Assembly (NCBI RefSeq): GCF_002159665.1
Contig: NZ_NFJC01000002.1
Coordinates: 1-64,000 of the forward strand
Reading direction: 5' to 3'
From: Desulfovibrio sp. An276
Lineage (GTDB): Bacteria > Desulfobacterota > Desulfovibrionia > Desulfovibrionales > Desulfovibrionaceae
DNA length: 64,000 bases
The translations under genes and the position numbers were made by a program. Shown here in pieces: positions 8,756 through 17,128 of the stretch. The notes below the pieces were generated by a model that saw nothing but the letters and a program-made list of their open reading frames with translations, searched no databases and had not been told where the DNA came from. Position 1 is the first letter of the stretch. Each line of letters opens with the position of its first letter.

Positions 8756-8819
8756 CCACTGGCCCCAACGCCTTTTGGGCAGTCTGCAATCTTCCCCGGC
8801 TCATCCGCATTACAGAAGC

Positions 8820-8972
8820 ACCGTCCCTGTGAAGGGGCGCAGTCCAATCATTCCCCTTGGGGAACCCCTGACGCTATCTCGGGCCAAGGACGGTGCGCGG
8901 TCAATGCCGCAGATGACAAAATGTTAGCTGCAACGGGGAAGGCACACAAGCAAAAATCGTTTCGCTCAGGGA
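8820..8972. repeat. Dispersed structured repeat, copy 2
   Basis: The core is the same as copy 1. The outer arms here are GCACCGTCC and GGACGGTGC, which pair perfectly although their sequence differs from copy 1. The inner palindrome TTCCCCTTGGGGAA can form a hairpin. The downstream conserved block GCAACGGGGAAGG is also present. It starts about 65 bases after the stop of the DUF4143 gene. Confidence 0.72.
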
Positions 8973-9010
8973 GAAAGGAAGGTCCCCAAAACATGTTTTT
9001 CCCAAGGAAA

Positions 9011-9073
9011 GAGCGTCTGCCCTGTACCGAGGCCGGCCCAAGACAGGGGAGACCGCGCAGCCAGCAGACGCTC
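9011..9073. repeat. Nested inverted repeat between repeat copies 2 and 3
   Basis: GAGCGTCTGC (9011-9020) pairs perfectly with GCAGACGCTC (9064-9073). Inside it CCCTGT (9020-9025) can pair with ACAGGG (9043-9048). The layout of an outer arm around a GC-rich inner hairpin recalls the neighbouring repeats, but the core sequence differs. Confidence 0.5.
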
Positions 9074-9133
9074 GGAGGTACTGTTCAGGGTTGTGGTGTT
9101 TCCGTGAACGGCAAGCCTACGCGTGGAACAGCT

Positions 9134-9292
9134 GCACCGTCCCGGGAAGGGGCGAAGACCAATCATTCCCCTTGGGGAACCCCTGACGCTGTCTCGGGCC
9201 AGGGACGGTGCGCGCGGTCAATGCCGCAGATGATTGAGATTAGCCGCAACAGGCCAGGAAATCAACAAAAATCATCCTGTCGATCAGGGACT
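9134..9292. repeat. Dispersed structured repeat, copy 3
   Basis: This is the third copy, with arms GCACCGTCCC and GGGACGGTGC. The core differs from copy 2 by a few substitutions, for example GCGAAGACC in place of GCGCAGTCC. The palindromic TTCCCCTTGGGGAA is unchanged. It sits 3' of a decayed hydrolase gene on the other strand. Confidence 0.7.
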
Positions 9293-9313
9293 GTCACCGC
9301 GGGATGGAGAGGA

Positions 9314-9886
9314 CTATCTTCTGCCATCGAGGGGGATGGTCAGCTCCATGGCAGGCCTTTGGGGACCCATGTGGGGATGATCCCGTCTGTCCAGGCCCTT
9401 TTCGTGCAGCCAGGCCACGAGCTGGTCGGCTACCTGCATGTTGTTCTTGTCCGCGAAGGGAATGTGCGTGTTGCCGAAAAGGCCCATCTCGGGCAGGGAG
9501 ACCAGGGTGGCGTCACCGCCATGGCGGTTGATTGCCTCTACAAACTGTCGCGCTCTGAGCTTTGCGCTGCGCCAGACTTCGGAGTTGTAGTTGTCGGTAA
9601 CCTTTTGGGCAATGTTGTCGCCAAAGACGATGAGGATGGGCATGCGGGTGAGCTTTTTGAATTCGTCCAGCGGGATGGTTGGCGTATCCTGTGCACTCAC
9701 GTGCAGCTTTCCCCTGGGAATGTCCGGCGGGACCTCGCCCTCGGGGAAGACAAAGTGCGCGGGCTCATAGGCTACTATGGCCTTCACAAGGTTGGGCTTG
9801 GCGAGAGCAGTAGCCCAGCCGCACTGGCCGCTTCTCGAATGCGTCATGAGGATGCCAGGGCCTGTCATGACAAAGAGTTCGCCCAC
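9314..9886 (-). pseudogene. C-terminal remnant of an alpha/beta-fold hydrolase (esterase-like)
   Basis: The frame encodes about 184 residues typical of the second half of an alpha/beta hydrolase: GPGILMTHSRSG with the nucleophile elbow, PILIVFGDN with the acid-strand region, and GNTHIPFADKNNMQVADQL with the catalytic histidine. Proteins of this type are about 320-340 residues with an N-terminal signal, so the first 130-150 residues are missing. The homology stops near 9866, exactly where a response-regulator remnant begins on the other strand. The five residues before GPG appear to be read from foreign sequence, and the ATG at 9886 is accidental. Confidence 0.7.
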
Positions 9887-10110
9887 AGTTTTTGCAGCGC
9901 CTGCAGCAGATAGTGAGCAGGGAGAGCATTCTCGAACACATGGCGGATCGCACGGACTCCTACGATCGCAGCATAGACGTGCAGGTGAGCAGGCTTTTGG
10001 CCAAGCTGCGCGACAGTGGCCGCAACCCCACCCTCATCCGCACCATGCGCGGCGACGGCTACATGCTGGCTGTGCCTGTGACAAGGGAAGAAGGCCAGGG
10101 GGATCGCTGA
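9871..10110 (+). pseudogene. C-terminal winged-helix remnant of an OmpR-family response regulator
   Basis: The frame contains the DNA-binding domain of an OmpR/PhoB regulator: IVSRESILEHMADRTDSY, SIDVQVSRLLAKLR and TLIRTMRGDGYMLAVPV. The whole receiver domain with its phosphorylatable aspartate is absent. A neighbouring frame keeps a DKEFA segment (family pattern TxKEFxLL) at about 9869-9883, so a small frameshift followed the truncation. The gene ends two bases before the sensor kinase, showing the original two-component operon. It is probably not translated into a working regulator. Confidence 0.72.
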
Positions 10111-10111
10111 T

Positions 10112-11524
10112 ATGGAAAAGGCTTCAGGCAGGCGTTTTTTGCGGCTTCCGGACTCGCTTTTCGGGCAGCTGGTCTTTCTGCTGTTTCTGGGAATAGTCCT
10201 TTTCCAGGCAACCAACTTCCAGGTTGTCTGCAACGTGCAGCGCCTCTACGCCCTTCAGGCAGAAAAGACCAGGGCCGAGCAACTGACAAGCTACTGGTTT
10301 TTGTTCGAGGCCATGAATGGAGAGGAGCGCAGGGCAGCCCTTGCGCGCATGCGCGATGCCGGCAGGCCCGAGAATTTGCGGGAAATGGTGGAAATTTTGC
10401 CAATGAAGCCCGACTGGGAGCATCTTGCGGGAGCAGAGGACAGGGAGAGGATAGGGCGGCTGCGCGCCATGGTTGCGGAAAGCTTTGGCAGCGCCCTTGA
10501 CGCGGCCCCGCCAGTGCTTGCAAGAAGGCACGAGAACGGGACAGGCATTTTCCCTGTGCATCTGCCTGTGCTGGAAACAGCCATACAGTTGTCCGACGGG
10601 ACATGGCTCAAGGTAACCCAGCCCTTCGAAGTGGACGATCGCAAGGTGGTCTGGTCCCAGAGACTCTTTGTGCTGGCCGAGGCCCTGGTCATGCTCGTTC
10701 TTGTCGTTGTGGTGCTTTTGCGCGTGACACGCCCCATACAAAAGCTCTGCCGGGCAGCCGAGGCCTTCGGGCGCCATCCAGAACTGGCAGAACCCCTGTC
10801 CGAGAAGGGTGTCAGGGAGGTGCGCGACGCAGCCCAGTCCTTCAACCGCATGCGCGAGAGAATCTGCGGCAATCTCGCAGAGCGCGATCGCATGATCGCT
10901 GCCATGGCCCACGATTTGCGCACACCGCTCACAAGGCTGCAGCTGCGCCTCGACAGGGTGGAGCCCGAGCCATTGCGCGCGAAGCTCCAGGAAACGTCCT
11001 CATCCATGCGAGCCATCATAAGCCAGGGCCTTGAGCTTGCCAGAAGCCTGAACACCGACGAGGCCTGGACGCGCCTCGACATGCGCTCCTTCTTGCAGAG
11101 TGTCGCCGATGATCACGCGGACGTGGGCGCACGAGTGAGCCTTGAGGACAACGTGCAGGGTGCAAGCCCTGTGGTTGTCCCGGCAAGGCCCCTGTGCCTG
11201 CGCCGCTGCCTTGACAACCTCATAACCAACGCCTGCATCTATGGAGGCTCGGCCCGCATAGGCCTTGCACAGGAAGGCGAGAATGTGGTCGTGACCGTAG
11301 CAGACGACGGACCAGGGATCCCGGAAGACATGCTTGAGCGCGTCTTTGAGCCCTATTTTCGCCTGGAATCCTCCCGCAATCCCTCTTCTGGCGGCATTGG
11401 CCTTGGCCTTGCCATAGCCCGCAACATGGCCCTTCTCAACAACGGTGAAATACAGCTATGCAACCGTGCACAGGGCGGCCTTGAGGCACGCGTGGTTTTG
11501 ACATTTGGAGACAAGCGGGGATAG
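10112..11524 (+). CDS. Membrane sensor histidine kinase (orphaned)
   Basis: This 470-residue inner-membrane kinase has a first membrane helix near residues 14-40 and a periplasmic domain to about 183. A second helix near 184-206, a HAMP linker and a HisKA domain with phospho-acceptor His267 in MAHDLRTPLTRL follow. The C-terminal HATPase domain has LDNLITNACIYGG, DDGPGIPEDML and GGIGLGLAIARNM. It resembles EnvZ/CpxA-type kinases. Its cognate regulator directly upstream has lost the receiver domain, so this kinase either has no partner or signals to another regulator. All catalytic boxes are intact. Confidence 0.88.
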   Translation: MEKASGRRFLRLPDSLFGQLVFLLFLGIVLFQATNFQVVCNVQRLYALQAEKTRAEQLTSYWFLFEAMNGEERRAALARMRDAGRPENLREMVEILPMKPDWEHLAGAEDRERIGRLRAMVAESFGSALDAAPPVLARRHENGTGIFPVHLPVLETAIQLSDGTWLKVTQPFEVDDRKVVWSQRLFVLAEALVMLVLVVVVLLRVTRPIQKLCRAAEAFGRHPELAEPLSEKGVREVRDAAQSFNRMRERICGNLAERDRMIAAMAHDLRTPLTRLQLRLDRVEPEPLRAKLQETSSSMRAIISQGLELARSLNTDEAWTRLDMRSFLQSVADDHADVGARVSLEDNVQGASPVVVPARPLCLRRCLDNLITNACIYGGSARIGLAQEGENVVVTVADDGPGIPEDMLERVFEPYFRLESSRNPSSGGIGLGLAIARNMALLNNGEIQLCNRAQGGLEARVVLTFGDKRG

Positions 11525-11585
11525 GGTGTATCCCGGGGTCGGGCTACCGGCCCTGAATGCAACAAAAGACGAAGGAGTGCAGCTC

Positions 11586-12146
11586 ATGGACGCCCTGCAG
11601 TGCATACGTTCCCGCAGATCCGGCCGTTCCTACGAGGACAGGCCGATTCCCAAAGATACCATCAACGAACTCTTGCGCCTTGGCACGAAGGCCGCCACAG
11701 GATCCGGCATGCAGCCCTGGGGCTTTGTCGTTCTTGAGGGCAGGGAGCGCATAGAGGCCCTGTCCACCGAGATCAAGGCCTGGCTGCGTCCCCGCCTGGC
11801 AGAGCTTCCCTGGCTTGCGCAGTACGAGGAGTGGCTCGGAAGGGACTCCTACAACATTTTCTACAATGCCCACAACGTCATTGCCATCTACGGGGATCCT
11901 GCCTCGCACTGGTATGTGTACGACGCAACCCTTTGCGCAGCCAACATCATGCTGGCAGCCCACGCCCAGGGCATTGGCTCCTGCTGGATAGGCTTTGCCG
12001 AATCCTTCCTGAACCTGCCAGAGGTGAAGGCCCGCTACAATGTGCCGCAAAATTTCGAGCTTGTCAGCACCATGAGCCTTGGTTTTGCCAAGGGCAACAT
12101 GCCCGAGGCCAAAAGGGAAGAGCCGCGTATCTTCTTCGCCGGCTAG
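11586..12146 (+). CDS. Nitroreductase-family FMN oxidoreductase
   Basis: This is a 186-residue flavoprotein of the nitroreductase family. It starts with the FMN-phosphate-binding pattern IRSRRSGRSYEDRPI and carries a second conserved segment with IGSCWIGFAESFLNLP near residue 130. Such enzymes use NAD(P)H to reduce nitroaromatics, quinones or flavins; the substrate here is unknown. The start at 11586 follows GAAGGAG at a good distance; the frame is open upstream into the kinase gene. A hairpin terminator follows its stop. Confidence 0.85.
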   Translation: MDALQCIRSRRSGRSYEDRPIPKDTINELLRLGTKAATGSGMQPWGFVVLEGRERIEALSTEIKAWLRPRLAELPWLAQYEEWLGRDSYNIFYNAHNVIAIYGDPASHWYVYDATLCAANIMLAAHAQGIGSCWIGFAESFLNLPEVKARYNVPQNFELVSTMSLGFAKGNMPEAKREEPRIFFAG

Positions 12147-12179
12147 GTCGCAAGCCCACAGAATCCGATTGTTTTGTCT

Positions 12180-12216
12180 GTCCCTGTTCTCTTCCTCGAA
12201 GGAGCAGGGACTTTTT
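12180..12216 (+). terminator. Rho-independent terminator
   Basis: GTCCCTG pairs with CAGGGAC around a 17-base interval and is followed by TTTTT. It separates the nitroreductase gene from the nucleotidase gene. Confidence 0.75.
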
Positions 12217-12232
12217 GTGTTCAGGGGGAAGG

Positions 12233-13834
12233 ATGAAATCGTATGCGCTGTTTTGCGTGGCTCTCCTTGCATTTCTTTCCTGCGCGCCAGTCTGTCAGGC
12301 CCGGGACTTCGAGCTTGTGATAGCCCATGTGAACGACACCCATTCCCACGCGGCAGGCACAGACAGGTATGGCAACGCTGTCTACGATCAGAAAACTTCG
12401 GCTGGCGGAGCTGCGCGCCTTGCGGCTGCCATAAAATCCACCAGGGAAGGCAATGCCCATGTACTCGCACTGGACGCAGGCGATCAGGTGCAGGGAAGCC
12501 TTTTTCACAGTGTCCTGGGTCTTCCCTTTCAGGAAAGGCTCAATGCCCTTTTGCCCCTCGATGCCATGACCTTCGGCAATCACGAGTTCGACGCGGGCTG
12601 CGCTGCCCTGGCAAGCCATGTGCGCGCAAACCCTGTGCCAATGCTTGCCGCAAACCTTGTGCCCGAAAGGGACTGCCCCCTGGCCTCGGCAGGGATTGCA
12701 CCCTTTCGTATCTTCGCGTTTGAGGGGCGCAGGGTAGCAGTCGTGGGCCTTGCCAACGACGAGGTGCGCGTCATTGCAAGGGCCTGTCCCCACACGCGTT
12801 TTGCAGGCGCCGAAAAGAGCCTTAGGGACGCAGTCGAGCGCCTTCAGGGGGAGGGTATCGACATCATCATTGGCTTAAGCCACCTGGGTCTTGAGCGCGA
12901 CATCGAGCTTGCCAGAGCGGTGCAGGGGCTGGACATCATTGTCGGGGGCCACACCCACAGCTATCTTGGGCCAAAGGTTGACGGGGCTCCCGAGAGCGAA
13001 GGGCCCTATCCCCTGGTGGAGCATGGCCCGGACGGAAAGACTGTCCTTGTGGTCACAGCCTTCTGGGCGACACGCTATCTTGGCCTTTTGCACGTCAGCT
13101 TCGACGAAGCCGGGGTGCCCGTAGCCTGGAGCGGAGGGCCCATGGAGCTTGGGCCGGACCTTCCCCGGGATGAGCGTGTCGCGCGTTATGTCGCCCAAGC
13201 TGCAGAAAAGGTGGAGAGCTGCCGCAAGGTGTCCCTTGGGCATTCGGACCTGGTCTTTGCCGACGGGCTCGACGCCTGCCGTGCCGGCGACTGCCTGGCA
13301 GGCCTTGTGACAACGGATGCCATGCTGGACTATGCAAGGCCCCATGGTGCAGACATAGCCCTCTACAACGGCGGAGGCTTCAGGGCAGGCATACCCCTTG
13401 GCAGCGTCAGCCTTGGAAGCGTGCTGGACATTCTGCCCTTTGGCAACAGGCTCTTTCTGCGCACCTACAAAGGGGCCCAAGTCCTGGCTGCCCTGGAACA
13501 CGGCGTAGCAGGCTCCCATGCCAGGGGACCGACCATTTTGCAGTGCGCAGGGCTTGCCTACAGCGTGGATCCCCAGGGGGAGCCCGGGCACAGGGTGAGT
13601 GACGTCCTTGTGCTGGACAGGAATGGTGTCTTCCATCCCCTTGAAGATGACAAAGACTACAGCGTGGTCCTGCCGGAGTATTTGGCCCAGGGAGGGGATC
13701 ACTTCCACATGCTTGCAAAGGGCAAGGCGCTTCCCTTCCCGGATCCCCTGGATGCGGATGTGGTCGCGGACTACCTGCGTGCAAGGGGAGAGTTTCCCCG
13801 GCCCCTTGCTCCGCGCATACGCTTTCTTCGCTGA
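12233..13834 (+). CDS. Exported 5'-nucleotidase / metallophosphatase
   Basis: This 533-residue periplasmic enzyme has a signal peptide at residues 1-23 ending VCQA. The N-terminal calcineurin-like domain shows metal ligands in HVNDTHSH, LDAGDQVQGS, GNHEFD, GLSHLG and GGHTHSY. The C-terminal 5'-nucleotidase domain shows YNGGGFRAGIPLG and LDILPFGN, which bind the nucleotide base. The family (UshA/YfkN/SoxB relatives) hydrolyses nucleotides and other phosphoesters. The start at 12233 is preceded by GGGGGAAGG. It stands alone after the terminator at 12180 and is convergent with the small gene at 13839. Confidence 0.88.
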   Translation: MKSYALFCVALLAFLSCAPVCQARDFELVIAHVNDTHSHAAGTDRYGNAVYDQKTSAGGAARLAAAIKSTREGNAHVLALDAGDQVQGSLFHSVLGLPFQERLNALLPLDAMTFGNHEFDAGCAALASHVRANPVPMLAANLVPERDCPLASAGIAPFRIFAFEGRRVAVVGLANDEVRVIARACPHTRFAGAEKSLRDAVERLQGEGIDIIIGLSHLGLERDIELARAVQGLDIIVGGHTHSYLGPKVDGAPESEGPYPLVEHGPDGKTVLVVTAFWATRYLGLLHVSFDEAGVPVAWSGGPMELGPDLPRDERVARYVAQAAEKVESCRKVSLGHSDLVFADGLDACRAGDCLAGLVTTDAMLDYARPHGADIALYNGGGFRAGIPLGSVSLGSVLDILPFGNRLFLRTYKGAQVLAALEHGVAGSHARGPTILQCAGLAYSVDPQGEPGHRVSDVLVLDRNGVFHPLEDDKDYSVVLPEYLAQGGDHFHMLAKGKALPFPDPLDADVVADYLRARGEFPRPLAPRIRFLR

Positions 13835-13838
13835 GACA

Positions 13839-14158
13839 TTACTGGTCGCAGTCTCCTGCCGCAGCCGCATGTTCTCTGTCGCGCTCAGACACGTACTGTC
13901 TGTATTCCAGGTGTGTGGGCGTGACAGGGCCGTTTCCATCTCCACTGTTGCTGCCAGGGCCTGTATCCTGTCTTTGATGATGAATTGCAGGCAGAAGGGA
14001 ACATGGCTTTTGTGGTAGCGGTGCAGGGCTACACAATCCCGACACTTCCCGTGCCAGTCGCAAAGCGTGTTGGGGCAGGTGCAGCGCGTAACCCTGGGAT
14101 CCTTCGCAAGGCGCCTGTTTTCCAGCACAAGCTCGTAGTACTCTTCCCTTGTTCGCAT
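13839..14158 (-). pseudogene. Small Cys-rich protein interrupted by a frameshift
   Basis: The first part, from ATG at 14158 (GGGAG upstream), reads MRTREEYYELVLENRRLAK, then CTCPNTLCDWHGKCRDCVALHRYH and HVPFCLQF. It has six cysteines in a CxC-x4-C-x5-C-x2-C pattern plus a later one, suggesting a zinc or Fe-S site. In the first frame the sequence becomes unlikely after ATVEMET. The next frame gives PTHLEYRQYVSERD and a stop at 13839, which looks like the natural C-terminus. One base appears lost or gained near 13940. I recall related short proteins in anaerobes, function unknown. Confidence 0.6.
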
Positions 14159-14400
14159 GGAGTCTCCCTTTGCGATGCATATGCGGATGCGGGCAGGGTA
14201 GGGCGTGATTGTGACGGGCATGGGACGCAGGCGTGACAGGCGCTGTCATGAAAGCCCTGTTTCGGCCCCTGGCATGCAGAAAAGAGCTTGACTTTTGCAG
14301 GGGCTGTGGTCGATTTTGAGGGCGTTTTTTTGAGGCCTGCCTCAAGGGGAGACAAGGCCTCAAGCTTCACCTTCACTCATTCCCAAATATCAGGAACATT

Positions 14401-15198
14401 ATGGACAGCATCTGGTCTGCAGTCATATTGAGCATTGTGGAAGGGCTCACGGAATTTCTGCCTGTCTCCTCCACGGGCCACCTCATCATCACAGGCGATC
14501 TTCTGAACTTTACCGGCGAAAAGGCCTCGGTCTTTTCCGTCTTCATACAGCTTGGGGCCATCCTGGCAGTCGTAGTCCTCTACTGGCAGCGTTTCTGGGG
14601 GTTGTTGCGCCCGCGCGCGGATCAGAAGTTCTCGGGTCTGCGCGGCATCTGGCTGCTCTTCCTGACCTGCATCCCCGCCTGCGTGATGGGGCTTCTTTTC
14701 CACGACTTCATCAAGGCCTACCTCTTCACTCCTGCCACAGTGGCAGTCGCCCTGGTTGTGGGCGCCATCATGATGATTGTTGTCGAGCGCAGAAGCTTTG
14801 TGGTCAAGAGTGTCACCCTGGACGACATGACTCCGAAGCTTGCCTTTGGCATAGGCTGCTTTCAGTGCCTTGCACTCTGGCCCGGCTTTTCCCGCTCCGC
14901 CTCGACCATCATGGGCGGCATGATCCTTGGTGCAGGCAGAAAGCTTGCCGCTGAATACAGCTTTGTGGCAGCAGTGCCGATCATGGTGGCAGCCACAGGC
15001 TACGACATGCTCAAAAGCATAGGCCTTTTCACGGCAGCGGACATTCCCTTCCTGGCAGTGGGCTTCGTGGGCTCCTTCATCTCGGCCCTTGTTGCCATCA
15101 AGGCCTTCATAGCCCTGGTCGGCCGCGTCTCCCTCGTGCCCTTTGCAGTGTATCGCCTCATCCTGGCGCCCCTTGTCTTCTACTTCATGGTGTACTGA
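14401..15198 (+). CDS. uppP: Undecaprenyl-diphosphatase UppP (BacA)
   Basis: This 265-residue polytopic membrane enzyme dephosphorylates undecaprenyl diphosphate to recycle the lipid carrier for peptidoglycan and other surface polymers. Both hallmark motifs are present: EGLTEFLPVSSTGHL near the N-terminus and PGFSRSASTIMGGM near residue 165. Seven or eight hydrophobic segments are visible and length matches the family. It has no clear operon partner; fumarase begins 115 bases downstream. Confidence 0.95.
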   Translation: MDSIWSAVILSIVEGLTEFLPVSSTGHLIITGDLLNFTGEKASVFSVFIQLGAILAVVVLYWQRFWGLLRPRADQKFSGLRGIWLLFLTCIPACVMGLLFHDFIKAYLFTPATVAVALVVGAIMMIVVERRSFVVKSVTLDDMTPKLAFGIGCFQCLALWPGFSRSASTIMGGMILGAGRKLAAEYSFVAAVPIMVAATGYDMLKSIGLFTAADIPFLAVGFVGSFISALVAIKAFIALVGRVSLVPFAVYRLILAPLVFYFMVY

Positions 15199-15313
15199 TA
15201 CGGGGAAAAACTACCTGATTTCTTCGTGTTTTCGTGTCTGTGCCGCCCCGGGGTCTTTCCCGCTCTCCGGGGCGTGCCCGATCCCTGGGCGGGAGCTATA
15301 TGGGAGTTGCGAC

Positions 15314-16696
15314 ATGGAATTTCGCATTGAAAAGGACAGCATGGGCGAGGTGCAGGTGCCCAGGGACAGGTACTGGGGCGCGCAGACAGAACGCAGCAGG
15401 ATACACTTTCCCATTGGCGATCCTGCCAGCATGCCCGGGCAGATCATCCACGCCTTCGGTCTTCTGAAAAAGGCCTGCGCCCTTGCCAACGCGGAGCTTG
15501 GCGTTCTTTCCAGGGACAAGGCTGACCTCATAGCAAGGGTTTGCGACGAGATCTGCGAAGGAAAGCTTGCGGGGCACTTCCCCCTGGTTGTCTGGCAGAC
15601 CGGCAGCGGCACCCAAACCAACATGAATGTGAACGAGGTCATTGCCAACCGCGGCAACGAAATCGCTGGCGAGAAGGTCCTGCATCCCAACGACGATGTC
15701 AACAAATCCCAGAGCAGCAACGACACCTTCCCCTCGGCCCTGCACATAGCAGCCGTGATTGAGCTTGAGGACAGGCTCCTCCCTGCCCTGGACGCCATGA
15801 TTGCCTCGCTGAAGGCCCTTGAGGAGAAAAACAAGGGCATAGTCAAGTGCGGCAGGACCCATTTGCAGGACGCAACACCCATAACCTTCTCCCAGGAGAT
15901 CAGCGGCTGGCGCGCCATGGTGGAGAAGGGGCGCGATTTCGTAAAGCTGGCCCTTCCAGGTCTGCGCGAGCTTGCCCTTGGCGGCACTGCAGTGGGTACA
16001 GGCCTGAACGCCCCGAAGGGCTTTGCCGAGAAGGTGGCGGGGGCCATGGCTGCCCTTACGGGCAAGGCCTTTGTGACTGCTCCCAACAAGTTCCATTCCC
16101 TGACCTCCAAGGACGAGATAGTCTTTGCGCACGGTGCCCTGAAGGCCCTTGCGGCCAATATGATGAAGATAGCCAACGACATACGCTGGCTTGCCAGCGG
16201 CCCGCGTCTGGGCCTTGGCGAGATCTGCATTCCGGAAAACGAGCCCGGTTCCTCCATCATGCCCGGCAAGGTCAACCCCACACAGTGCGAGTCCATGACC
16301 ATGATAGCGGTCCAGGTCATGGGCAATGACACGGCAGTGGGCCTTGCCGCTTCCCAGGGCAATTTCGAGCTCAATGTCTTCCTTCCTGTCACGGCCAGGA
16401 ATTTCCTTGAATCCGCGCGCCTGCTCGCAGACGGTCTCAACGCCTTCCGCGTCTTCTGCGTGGACGGCATAGAGGCCAACAGGGAGAAGATGGCGGACAA
16501 CATGAACCGCTCCCTCATGACAGTCACGGCGCTCTCGCCCGCCATTGGCTACGACAGGGCAGCCCAGGTGGCAAAGAAGGCCTTCAAGGAGAATATCACC
16601 CTGAAGGAGGCCTGTGTGGCTTTGGGCTATCTCGACGCTACGACCTTTGACGAGCTCTACCATCCGGAACAGATGGTGGGTTCTCAAGGCAAGTAG
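15314..16696 (+). CDS. fumC: Class II fumarate hydratase
   Basis: This 460-residue cytoplasmic enzyme interconverts fumarate and L-malate. Recognisable elements are GSGTQTNMNVNEVIANR, the substrate-binding SQSSNDTFP and GRTHLQDATPI segments, and the superfamily signature GSSIMPGKVNPTQ. The start at 15314 is preceded by GGGAG. The frame is open upstream but without homology. Possible links to fumarate-type respiration and the flavoprotein module at 28-36 kb are speculative. The antisense strand is also open over most of the gene, which is a base-composition effect. Confidence 0.95.
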   Translation: MEFRIEKDSMGEVQVPRDRYWGAQTERSRIHFPIGDPASMPGQIIHAFGLLKKACALANAELGVLSRDKADLIARVCDEICEGKLAGHFPLVVWQTGSGTQTNMNVNEVIANRGNEIAGEKVLHPNDDVNKSQSSNDTFPSALHIAAVIELEDRLLPALDAMIASLKALEEKNKGIVKCGRTHLQDATPITFSQEISGWRAMVEKGRDFVKLALPGLRELALGGTAVGTGLNAPKGFAEKVAGAMAALTGKAFVTAPNKFHSLTSKDEIVFAHGALKALAANMMKIANDIRWLASGPRLGLGEICIPENEPGSSIMPGKVNPTQCESMTMIAVQVMGNDTAVGLAASQGNFELNVFLPVTARNFLESARLLADGLNAFRVFCVDGIEANREKMADNMNRSLMTVTALSPAIGYDRAAQVAKKAFKENITLKEACVALGYLDATTFDELYHPEQMVGSQGK

Positions 16697-17128
16697 TTGA
16701 TTTAAATACGAATGTCAGGATGACGGGGCACCCCTGTCCATCATCATGCCTGGATCCGGACATTTCAGAGCTCCGGGCCTTGCCCAACTTTCTTTTGGTG
16801 GCTATCTAAAAAGCAAGGCGACAGTGCTGGACACACCACCGCCTTGCCGGGCCAGTCCCCCGGTTTTGTATCACAGCAATACAAAAGCCAAGTTTTTGAC
16901 CCTTGTGGGAGCTGGTTCCTCCCACAAGGGTCGCACTATTTTGTCCAGTGATTGGCGATCAGTGCGACTATCAGTCCCGCAATCACTTGGATCGGAGCGC
17001 AAAGGGGCAACTGCGCGGTTTTTCGTTGGGGCGTACGCAACCTTGCTGGATGTGCACGGCTCCCTTGCCAGAGGAGACAAAAAAGGCCTTCCGAAGAGGA
17101 CCTGTGAGTCTGAAATTTTGGGCCCTGG
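16697..17128. other. Gene-free interval rich in inverted repeats
   Basis: No gene is supported. It holds at least three stem-loops: GCAAGGCG with CGCCTTGC (about 16812-16850), TTTTGTA with TACAAAA (16863-16885), and a perfect 13-bp stem at 16899-16931. None has a clear following T-run on either strand. Confidence 0.5.
16899..16931. repeat. Perfect 13-bp inverted repeat
   Basis: ACCCTTGTGGGAG (16899-16911) and CTCCCACAAGGGT (16919-16931) are perfectly complementary around a 7-base loop. The right side lacks an immediate T-run, so a simple terminator is not certain. Confidence 0.65.

Noticed and set aside
15296..16687. A 463-codon frame opposite fumarase
   Set aside because: The fumarase signature on the plus strand is unambiguous; the antisense frame is a composition effect.
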